22,116 nt of DNA, taken from positions 1 to 22,116 of the IMG/VR virus record IMGVR_UViG_3300025070_000266; one strand, written 5' to 3'. Below the pieces are notes generated by a model, which was not told where the DNA came from, searched no databases, and worked only from the letters and a program-made list of their open reading frames with translations. This document shows, piece by piece, positions 7,358 through 14,690 of this stretch. The translations under genes were made by a program, and so were the position numbers. How positions within the stretch are numbered: position 1 is the first letter of the stretch; each line of letters opens with the position of its first letter. This stretch comes from a virus.

Positions 7358-9573
7358 CTGATGATTTTGCAAGAGCGTTTGATGACAGGTTTGCGTCTAA
7401 TGTTATGGTTGACACGCCGCCTGTTCTGCAAATCCCATCAATGGATACACCACCAGACCCAGTGCAGCCAGAGGCACCAGAGGTAACTGAAAAACAATTG
7501 TTGCTTGACCCGCAGTTTGCAGCAGCGGCGCGTGACGTGCATTTGCTGTTTGAGGGTGAGCCGTTTGAGGGTGACGATCAAATGGCGGCGCGCTACGGCA
7601 TAGATGCAATCGGTGAGTTTAATTATAACTTTGCTGGCCCGGCTGGTATCCCCGGCGAAAGTGGTATTAGCTCGCCCGGCACTATTGGTCAGGCAGCAGC
7701 GCTAATGACTAGCGGCTCACAAGATCAGGCCAAATCATTTGTTTACCTTATGGATCGTTATGATCAATTGCCCAACTTTACACTGGCTGGCACTGCTCGC
7801 ATGATACGCGGTATGGTTGCTGACCCTAGCGTTTACACTGGCTTTGGTACATTAGGCGCTGGTTTCTTGGTTCGCAAGACTGGGGCTACTGGCATCAAAA
7901 AATTATTAGTTGAGATAGCAAAGCGCCCCGGCACGTCAGCCGCTGTATATACTGGCGTTGAAGCTGGGGCTGCCGATCAACTAACGCAGGGCGTTGAGCG
8001 CAAAGCTGGGATAGACATTGACCCAGCAACAGGCGCACTGCGCACTGCGTTGACTGCTGGCGTTGCTGGCACAATGGGTGGCGGTTTAGTCAAGGGCGGC
8101 GAGATGTTAGCGCGTGAACTTGGGCCTGCTATTGGTGACGTTATTAGCCAAGCTGGGCAGTCAGCCGAAGCGCGGATGGCCGAGCGCGGGCCTATTACTG
8201 ACCGCGTTATGTCTGGCGCTGATCCTATGGAAGTGATTGACCCGGCGTTAGCTGCGGCTGGTAAGTTGGCTAGGGGTGGATCAACAGAAGCGCATCCAAA
8301 CAGGATAGCAACAAGATTGCCAACAGCAGTTAGAGCAACAGAAAATCCCATAGATGAACCCTTGCAAATTGGTTTAGCTGAATCAAAAGCAGACCCGGTG
8401 CAATTTGAACATAATGTTAAAATTGTCCAAGATTACCCAAACATGACTGAGGCGCAATCACAGTTGCCCCCAGAGCAAGCGTCAGAAGAGTTCATAACTC
8501 ATGTTAAAGATAATTTGCTTTGGATACACGACAAGATCCCAGATGAAACAAGGCAAAGATCAAAACTATGGTATGACGGTGCGAGGGCTATAACTGACAA
8601 ATGGTCTGCAAAGTATAATTTACCTGACGCATCAATAGCTGGCACTCTAGCTGCTTTGTCTCCGCAAATGGATTGGTATAAAAACGTCAGCCTTGCCGAG
8701 CGTGTTATTACAACGATGGCAAACCGTGATGTTCCTGCTAGTAAAGAGATGATTGCGTTTGCTAAACAACTCGACCCTAAAACAAAAAAACCAAAACTGG
8801 CCGAAAAGTTTCAGCCAATAGTTGACGACATGCTTGGCAAAACCTTAAACGATCTTGATAGCCCACTAAAAAGAGCTATATTTGTTCGTTTGTATGATGA
8901 GGTTAATAATCCAAGAACACACAATATTATTAGCCCAGAAGGCGATTTGATGGAAACTGTAAAGAGGGCTGACGGTTCTGAAGCTGGAACAGGTTGGGGC
9001 AGTTTTGTTGAAATAACCAAAGCTGTTGAGGCTGTTGAAAGTGGTGGGGATAAGGCTGTTCTAACGCCATTGATGGGTACGCAGCACAAAGTGCGAAGTT
9101 TTTATAACAACATTCTCGACCCTAATGGGCCTAATGGTGATGTAACAATTGACACGCACGCAGTGGCCGCTGGCTTGTTAAAGCCCCTGTCAGGTCAATC
9201 AACAGAAGTGCATCACAACTTTGGCAGCGCCCCATCTATTGCACAAAGATCCGCGAACTGGAAAGGCGCAACAAAGAACTCTAGTGTTACTGGCGTTCAA
9301 GGGAATTATGGTCTTTATGCAGAAGCATATAGAAGAGCAGCACAAGAACGTGGTATTCTTCCAAGAGAAATGCAGTCAATAACTTGGGAAGCTGCTCGCG
9401 GGTTGTTTACAGATGTATATAAACGCGCCAAAAAAGATGGTGAATTTGTAAATGTTAAAGCAGTTGATGGTTTTTGGCAAAAGTACCGCAAGGGCGAAAT
9501 GACTATAGATGAGGTAAGAGATGCAATCGAACAACACGCAGGGGGAATTAACCCCCCAACTTGGAAACAGTAA
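7354..9573 (+). CDS. Two-part virion protein: ejection-like N-terminus, DUF7178-like C-terminal domain
   Basis: The 739-residue product has two parts. Residues 1-300 are Gly/Ala-rich with hydrophobic stretches (YTGFGTLGAGFLVRKTGATG, GALRTALTAGVAGTMGGGLV) like ejection proteins that insert into membranes. Residues about 320-730 look like a domain I recall as DUF7178. It includes KLWYDGARAITDKW near 403, GTLAALSPQMDWYKNVSLAE near 430, and HKVRSFYNNIL with GDVTIDTHAVAAGLL at about 577-608. The 'sLSPq..W..N...A' block and the terminal 'vTiDtHa' recall helix-hairpin-helix DNA glycosylases, but that link is a weak inference and catalytic residues cannot be assigned. Arginine codons change from CGN in the first part to AGA/AGG in the second. 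The end overlaps the next gene by 53 bases. Confidence 0.6.
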   Translation: MTDDFARAFDDRFASNVMVDTPPVLQIPSMDTPPDPVQPEAPEVTEKQLLLDPQFAAAARDVHLLFEGEPFEGDDQMAARYGIDAIGEFNYNFAGPAGIPGESGISSPGTIGQAAALMTSGSQDQAKSFVYLMDRYDQLPNFTLAGTARMIRGMVADPSVYTGFGTLGAGFLVRKTGATGIKKLLVEIAKRPGTSAAVYTGVEAGAADQLTQGVERKAGIDIDPATGALRTALTAGVAGTMGGGLVKGGEMLARELGPAIGDVISQAGQSAEARMAERGPITDRVMSGADPMEVIDPALAAAGKLARGGSTEAHPNRIATRLPTAVRATENPIDEPLQIGLAESKADPVQFEHNVKIVQDYPNMTEAQSQLPPEQASEEFITHVKDNLLWIHDKIPDETRQRSKLWYDGARAITDKWSAKYNLPDASIAGTLAALSPQMDWYKNVSLAERVITTMANRDVPASKEMIAFAKQLDPKTKKPKLAEKFQPIVDDMLGKTLNDLDSPLKRAIFVRLYDEVNNPRTHNIISPEGDLMETVKRADGSEAGTGWGSFVEITKAVEAVESGGDKAVLTPLMGTQHKVRSFYNNILDPNGPNGDVTIDTHAVAAGLLKPLSGQSTEVHHNFGSAPSIAQRSANWKGATKNSSVTGVQGNYGLYAEAYRRAAQERGILPREMQSITWEAARGLFTDVYKRAKKDGEFVNVKAVDGFWQKYRKGEMTIDEVRDAIEQHAGGINPPTWKQ

Positions 9574-9712
9574 CCCAGTTATTGAGTTGCTTAAAGAATA
9601 TGGCATCCCTGTTAACAGGGAAAACTATTTACAGTTGGCTTATCTTGGCGAGCCGCCAGAAGAGTTAAGCGCAGAGGAAGAGCTAGAACTGCCAGAACAG
9701 TTACGAAATTAA
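9521..9712 (+). CDS. Small acidic phage protein overlapping the end of the upstream gene
   Basis: The product is 63 residues and acidic. The core is NPVIELLKEYGIPVNRENYL, then QLAYLGEPPEELSAEEELEL. This matches a small conserved protein of phages and prophages with the pattern 'npvi..l...GIpvtReNYl.LAylG.pPe.l..E.E.eLPe', whose function is unknown. It begins 53 bases inside the end of the upstream gene in a different frame, with GAGG just upstream of the ATG. It is real rather than a shadow because the pattern is conserved and because most of it lies outside the upstream gene. It ends 10 bases before the large ejection protein. Confidence 0.7.
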   Translation: MQSNNTQGELTPQLGNSNPVIELLKEYGIPVNRENYLQLAYLGEPPEELSAEEELELPEQLRN

Positions 9713-9722
9713 GGAATAAACA

Positions 9723-12700
9723 ATGGCAATACGCGGCCCAAGAGATTTAGAAGATAAGCTCGACCAGCTTTCCAAACAGGAGCCGGATGCCGACCTGACT
9801 GATGACGGCATCCAGCCTGCTGGTTTTGCCCGGTCATTAGGCCGTCAAGCCGCTGGGGAAATTATCAAGCCTCTAACAAAGCGCGGTGCGCGTGTTGATC
9901 CTGATTACAAGGTAACAGAAGAAATAACAAAGCCGGTTGACGTTATTGACCAAGACGGCACTGCCACAGATATTATGGACATTCAGCCGCCTGTTGAGGC
10001 GCAAACAAAAATAGAGCCGCAAATTGTGCCGCCTATAAAAAAGCCAAAGCCATCAACAGAAGAACGTGTCGAAGAGGTAATGGCCGAGCGCCAAGAGGCT
10101 ATGGGTGGTGCGCGCACAGTGCCATCGCCCAGCAAAAAGCAGTTAGCAGAGGGCGTTGAGGCTGGCCCAATTAACACTAGCTTTTATGATAGCGATAGTT
10201 TAGCAGCAACAGCTAAGGCTGTGGCCGGGAATACTGAACCTGACTATCAAGCTCAAACAGTTGAGAGCTTATATAGACGCGCCTTTATGTCTGGCGTTCC
10301 TAAGAAAACATTAGACGCAATGTTTCGCGGCATACCAATGCAAAGCAAGGTTGGCAACAACCAGTTAGCGACACAGCTTGCTGGATTGCAGGCACTGCAT
10401 GATGTTAGCGCACAAAAGGTTGATGAGCTTATGACGCAGGCTGCGTCTGGCCTTCTAACTGACCTTGGCAAGTTTGAGTTGCGCGAGGCTTTGTCGCAGC
10501 ATGAGGTAATCCTTGGCACGTTAAAGGGCGCAAAGCGTGACGTGGCTCGCAGCATGAATGTGTTTAAGGGTGCGCGTGAACGCAATCTGCCATCGCTCGA
10601 CATCCGCGCCGTTCTTGACGGCGCTGGCGGCGATGATCAATTGCGCGCCCTAGCTGACAATTACATGAAACAAGAAACCCGCGCTGCCAAAAACAAAGTC
10701 CTTGAGGTCGGCATTATCCGCAAAACATATGACAGTATCATTTATGCGGCGCAGTCTACGTTCCTGACTAACTGGGAAACGCATCTGTTCAACAGTGCCG
10801 CTAACTTTGGAACGCTAATCGCTGACGTTCCAGAGCGCGCCGTTGCTGTTCCAATTGGCAAGGTAAGAAAGCGCATCGCAAAAACACTGGGGCTAGAGTA
10901 CAGCCCGGATGAGTATTACCGTCAGGACATTTACGCCAGAACATCTGCATTTTATAACGGCATTATGGATGGTTGGTCGTTAATGTCTCAAGGCGCAAAG
11001 ACAGGGTCAACAAAAGACGCGGCGCGCAATCCGATATCATCTGCATATTTTAGCAACACGCCCCTGATGCTGCTTGGCAAAGAGGTGGCTAGAACGCCAG
11101 AGTTAAAGAACACGCTGGCTGGGAAAGTGCTTGATAGCTTGGGGATGATTTACTCAATCCCTATGCGCGCCCTTGGTGCTGGCGACCAGTTCTTTGGTGG
11201 TATTGCGCAGCGTATGGAATTGCACGAGCAGGCTTGGCGTTACGGCGCGCAAATATATGACAAGAAGCTGGCCGATGGCGGTACAGCAGATGAGGCGCTG
11301 TCTGTTTCACAAGAGGCCGTAAACAAGTTTTTGACTGAGCGTCCAGCAGAGGTTGACGCTAGTGTACAGAGCTTTAGAAAGCAAGCGACACTGATGGCCG
11401 ACATTGACCGGCAATCAAACCTTGGCCGTATGTATCACGGCGCGCTCAAGGTTATGAACAACCCGCTAGTCAAACCGATCATGTTGTTTAGTAAGTCAGT
11501 CACAAACCTAGCCATTGAGGGCGCGGCTCGTGTGCCTATTTTAAACTTTATGTCGCCACGCTTTTACAGTGAGTGGGAAAAGGGTGGCAGGCACCGTGAC
11601 CTAGCCATTAGCCGTATTGTTGTCGGCGGCACTATGGGTCTTGGCTCTTACTATCTAGCTTACAACGGCAGGCTCACTGGCGCAGGCCCGGCAGATACAG
11701 AGGACAGAAACAATTTAAAGCGCATTGGTTGGCAAGATTTTAGCTTGCGCCTAAACAATGACGAGATGTCGGATGAGAATATTGATCGCATAAATAAAAT
11801 TCTTGGCGCTGGTACAATTCAGCGCGGCACCGGCAATATGGAGGGCAGCACGTTTATGTCATTAAAGAGGCTTGAGCCGGTGACAATACCATTGCTGCTT
11901 GGTGCTGCTTATGCCGACGCTGTTAAATACCGCGCCTATGATCCAGACGACACGCAGCTTAGTATTATGTTTGACGCAATGGCTGCGGCACTGTCTGAGT
12001 ATTCCACTAATATGCCAGCGATGCAGTCAGTAAACGAGCTAATGCGTATTGCCAACCAGCGCCAGACAGACAGCGGTGACAGGATTTATGCTGCGGTTGA
12101 TGCTTATGTGCGTCAGGTGAGCAACGTGGCTATTGCTGGAACGCCTGTGGTTGGTTTAGCTAACAGCGCAATTGTTGGCAAGATTGAGCGCATACTAGAC
12201 CCGGCTGCAAGTAACACAGCAGTCAATCAAGCGCAGGTAGAGTGGGCAGATGATGTGTTGGGAATTGACGCAACGCAGCTTGGTGTTCGCGCTCTCTTTG
12301 AGGCTTATAATAAAATGATGAGCCGAGTTCCAACAAAGGCAAACAAACTGCCGCCAAAGTTAGACGAGCGCGGCAAGCCTATTGAATATAGCCCTGATTA
12401 TTCTTGGGTGCCTATGGCTATGCAAAAGGGAAAACGTGACGAGGTGTCTGAGATTTTAGCGGCGATTAATCACGGCATTGCGTATCCAAACTTTGAAATC
12501 AATGGTGTTGGCCTGACGGCAGAGCAACAAAATATGTATTTAAAGTTGCAGCAAGACCCAGACCCTGACACCGGGATGACAATGGATGAGGCTATTGTTG
12601 ACGTTATAAACCAGCGCCTCAATGACGCTGATCTGCTTGGCATTGCCCCGGCGATTGGCTCATTGCAAAATGACGTTAACACTGTGGTGTCTGATTATCG

Positions 12701-12863
12701 GGCTAGAGCGCGAGAGTTTATGTTTGGCAAAACCATCAAAGATAGAGACACCGGGCTTGTTGATTACACATTAGAGACAGATGACGGCACTGCTATTCTT
12801 TACCCAGATACGGCAGCGGCAATTGCTAAGAACCAGCAAAAGGTCAATCTATACGGCAGGTAA
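9723..12863 (+). CDS. Large internal virion (ejection) protein
   Basis: The 1046-residue product is the largest ejection-type protein here. Residues 1-150 are disordered and charged, with many Pro and Lys. From residue 330 the segment IYAAQSTFLTNWETHLFNSA resembles 'lls.pTh..N..gn' of large phage virion-associated proteins. Residues 575-600 hold NPLVKPIMLFSKSVTNLAIE, like the 'nP..r...PFvrTp.Ni' motif of the same group, followed by a probable membrane helix at about 630-655 (RIVVGGTMGLGSYYLAY). No lytic transglycosylase (E-S-x-F) or peptidase motif was seen. It likely forms part of the channel crossing the host envelope, like T7 gp16. The start has AAGGA. The call is inferred from position, size and these motifs. 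Confidence 0.65.
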   Translation: MAIRGPRDLEDKLDQLSKQEPDADLTDDGIQPAGFARSLGRQAAGEIIKPLTKRGARVDPDYKVTEEITKPVDVIDQDGTATDIMDIQPPVEAQTKIEPQIVPPIKKPKPSTEERVEEVMAERQEAMGGARTVPSPSKKQLAEGVEAGPINTSFYDSDSLAATAKAVAGNTEPDYQAQTVESLYRRAFMSGVPKKTLDAMFRGIPMQSKVGNNQLATQLAGLQALHDVSAQKVDELMTQAASGLLTDLGKFELREALSQHEVILGTLKGAKRDVARSMNVFKGARERNLPSLDIRAVLDGAGGDDQLRALADNYMKQETRAAKNKVLEVGIIRKTYDSIIYAAQSTFLTNWETHLFNSAANFGTLIADVPERAVAVPIGKVRKRIAKTLGLEYSPDEYYRQDIYARTSAFYNGIMDGWSLMSQGAKTGSTKDAARNPISSAYFSNTPLMLLGKEVARTPELKNTLAGKVLDSLGMIYSIPMRALGAGDQFFGGIAQRMELHEQAWRYGAQIYDKKLADGGTADEALSVSQEAVNKFLTERPAEVDASVQSFRKQATLMADIDRQSNLGRMYHGALKVMNNPLVKPIMLFSKSVTNLAIEGAARVPILNFMSPRFYSEWEKGGRHRDLAISRIVVGGTMGLGSYYLAYNGRLTGAGPADTEDRNNLKRIGWQDFSLRLNNDEMSDENIDRINKILGAGTIQRGTGNMEGSTFMSLKRLEPVTIPLLLGAAYADAVKYRAYDPDDTQLSIMFDAMAAALSEYSTNMPAMQSVNELMRIANQRQTDSGDRIYAAVDAYVRQVSNVAIAGTPVVGLANSAIVGKIERILDPAASNTAVNQAQVEWADDVLGIDATQLGVRALFEAYNKMMSRVPTKANKLPPKLDERGKPIEYSPDYSWVPMAMQKGKRDEVSEILAAINHGIAYPNFEINGVGLTAEQQNMYLKLQQDPDPDTGMTMDEAIVDVINQRLNDADLLGIAPAIGSLQNDVNTVVSDYRARAREFMFGKTIKDRDTGLVDYTLETDDGTAILYPDTAAAIAKNQQKVNLYGR

Positions 12864-12872
12864 TAAATAGGC

Positions 12873-12878
12873 TATAAT
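12873..12878 (+). promoter_or_regulatory. Possible -10 element before the tail fibre gene
   Basis: A perfect TATAAT lies in the 40-base gap between the large ejection gene and the tail fibre gene. At 17-base spacing the -35 would be TATACG (12850-12855), matching only three of six positions. Transcription would start near 12885. It is a weak candidate; an AT-rich gap can give this by chance. Confidence 0.3.
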
Positions 12879-12903
12879 CACGGCAACCATATGAGGCACA
12901 AAA

Positions 12904-13674
12904 ATGGCTGACTATAACATCAACGCAATTACACGCAGGGTCGTGTTTACCGGGTCAGCCGGTCTGGGGCCGTATGCGTTTTCGTTTGAGATATTGGCTA
13001 ACACCGACATCGTTGTTTATTTTAACGCAACCAAACTGACACTGACCACAGATTTTACTGTCACTATAAACGCTAATGGCACTGGTTCAGTTACACTGAT
13101 TGTTAATGTTGGGGGCAACATACCGGCCACGCCAACAGCATCTGATCAAGTTGTTGTGATTGGTGCGCGAGACATTGAGCGCGTGACAGACTTTGTGACA
13201 GCCGGTGACTTGCTGGCATCGAGCCTTAATGAGCAGCTAGACGCGCTGACAATTTTTGATCAACAGGTTGCAGAAGAAAACAGGCGCGGCCTCCGCGCCC
13301 CTGTCTATGACCCTGCACTGGTTGAGGATGGCGGTGTTGTTGATATGACATTGCCAGCAAAGGCTGACCGGGCGCTAAAGTTTCTAGCGTTTGACAGCAA
13401 CGGCAACCCAATCGCCACAACTACGGCTGGCGACTTTAGAGGCACTTGGGCAGCGGGCGTTGATTATTTTGCTGGTGATCTAGTTATTGACCCAGACGAT
13501 AACAATGTTTATCGCGTTAATACAGCGCACACATCTGCTGGTGCAGTTCCTCTAAACACAAACACAAACAGCGCAAACTATGACTTGTTTGTAAACATAT
13601 CTGCGGCGCAAACTGCTCTGATTGAAAGCATAGCGTCTCAATCCGCTGTAGAATTTTCACTAATCTTAGGATAG
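12904..13674 (+). CDS. T7 tail fibre N-terminal domain-like protein
   Basis: The 256-residue product begins like T7 gp17-type fibres, whose N-terminal domain anchors the fibre to the tail: RVVFTGSAGLGPYAFSFEIL, then DIVVYFNATKLTLTTDFTVT, and DQVVVIGARDIERVTDFV, followed by a conserved helix DLLASSLNEQLDALTIFDQQ at about residues 100-120. Residues 180-235 hold a small module (GTWAAGVDYFAGDLVIDPDD) similar to carbohydrate-binding-like insertions in fibres. The protein stops soon after, so there is no long receptor-binding shaft; binding is probably done by the large adhesin downstream attached to this anchor. A possible promoter lies just upstream. Confidence 0.75.
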   Translation: MADYNINAITRRVVFTGSAGLGPYAFSFEILANTDIVVYFNATKLTLTTDFTVTINANGTGSVTLIVNVGGNIPATPTASDQVVVIGARDIERVTDFVTAGDLLASSLNEQLDALTIFDQQVAEENRRGLRAPVYDPALVEDGGVVDMTLPAKADRALKFLAFDSNGNPIATTTAGDFRGTWAAGVDYFAGDLVIDPDDNNVYRVNTAHTSAGAVPLNTNTNSANYDLFVNISAAQTALIESIASQSAVEFSLILG

Positions 13675-13678
13675 TAAA

Positions 13679-14029
13679 ATGGCTAACACTTTTAAACTAA
13701 AGACTAATGGGGCTATGCCAGCTAGTTCTGGCACGCCTGACACGCTTTATACAGTTCCGGCTGCAACTACTGCGGTAGTTGTTGGGCTGACACTGGCAAA
13801 CATCCACACAACCTCAGTCACAGCCACGGTTCAGATCGTTTCTACAACGGTTGATACTGAAACCAACGAGACAGTCAGCGTTGTTAAAGACGTTCCTATC
13901 TTGGTTGGGTCATCATTAGAGTTAATGTCTGGCAACAAATACATTTTGCAGACTGGTGACGTGATCAAGATTGATTGCAGCGTGTCTGCCAAGATAGACG
14001 CAACGCTAAGTGTGACGGAGATAACCTGA
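13679..14029 (+). CDS. Small beta-rich tail-associated protein
   Basis: The 116-residue product is rich in Thr, Val and Ser and predicted all-beta: ASSGTPDTLYTVPAATTAVV, then VVGLTLANIHTTSVTATVQI, ending with a GDVIKIDCSVSAKIDATLSV segment. Such proteins occur beside fibre genes in marine and cyanophages and are likely structural, but the role is unknown. The gene starts five bases after the anchor gene with AGGA upstream. Its TGA overlaps the next ATG (TGATG at 14027-14031). Confidence 0.6.
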   Translation: MANTFKLKTNGAMPASSGTPDTLYTVPAATTAVVVGLTLANIHTTSVTATVQIVSTTVDTETNETVSVVKDVPILVGSSLELMSGNKYILQTGDVIKIDCSVSAKIDATLSVTEIT

Positions 14030-14682
14030 TGAGGTACATTGGTGCTGACGCGAACAACGCTAACAATCAAGTTTACACCTACACGGCTTCTGGCGGTGAG
14101 ACTAGCATTTCTGGTGCAGACAATGGCGGTTCAGTTCTGGCGTTTTCGTCTGGCGCAAATCTGACTGTGCATCTTAACGGCGCATTGCTAACGGCTGGCA
14201 CTGACTACGACACAAACACAGCGAACACTATTGATGGCCTTACTGCCTTAACAGCAAGCGACAGCGTGGTTGTTACTGTCTACCGCTTACACAATGGGGC
14301 TGATGCTATGCCGCTGGTTGGTGGTACATTTAGTGGCCCTGTTGACTTTAGCAATTCTGTTGCTGGCACTACCGAGGTAAACGCCACAGTCACAGGCAAT
14401 GTGACGTTAGACTTTTCTAAACATCAGAACTTTGTTTTGACGCTAACTGGCAACACGACTTTAGACAATCCCACTACTGAAGCAGTCGGTCAAACTGGTT
14501 TCATTACCTTTATTCAAGACAGCACTGGCGGCTATACAGTATCACTGGACACTGACTACGAGACTGCGGCTGCTGCTGGGTTGACACTATCTAGCACGGC
14601 AGACACAACAGACATTGTGCCTTACATCGTCACTGCATCGAACCGCATTTTGCTTGGCGCACCACAACTAGCTTTTGCATAG
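14029..14682 (+). CDS. Short tail fibre or adhesin protein
   Basis: I choose the ATG at 14029 (217 residues), which overlaps the upstream stop as TGATG and has GGAG nearby. A longer frame opening at 13975 would begin inside the upstream gene. The first 75 residues (FSSGANLTVHLNGALLTAGT with DYDTNTANTIDGL) repeat the 'v.lNG..Lt.gtDYt......i.gl.alta.D.v.v.vy' pattern also seen in the anchor protein, so this may be a second tail-attached fibre unit. The second half (TGNVTLDFSKHQNFVLTLTG and FITFIQDSTGGYTVSL) resembles a beta-helix or fibre shaft module common in marine phage fibres. It is followed by the large adhesin after eight bases. Confidence 0.6.
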   Translation: MRYIGADANNANNQVYTYTASGGETSISGADNGGSVLAFSSGANLTVHLNGALLTAGTDYDTNTANTIDGLTALTASDSVVVTVYRLHNGADAMPLVGGTFSGPVDFSNSVAGTTEVNATVTGNVTLDFSKHQNFVLTLTGNTTLDNPTTEAVGQTGFITFIQDSTGGYTVSLDTDYETAAAAGLTLSSTADTTDIVPYIVTASNRILLGAPQLAFA

Positions 14683-14690
14683 GAGTTACT

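Noticed and set aside
6862-7431. 189-residue minus-strand open frame
   Set aside because: It lies opposite a well-supported helical virion gene, has cysteine/serine-rich nonsense composition and no binding site.
13975-14028. Upstream extension of the short fibre protein
   Set aside because: The added residues lie in the upstream gene and read like shadow sequence; the TGATG junction at 14027-14031 with GGAG upstream fits better.
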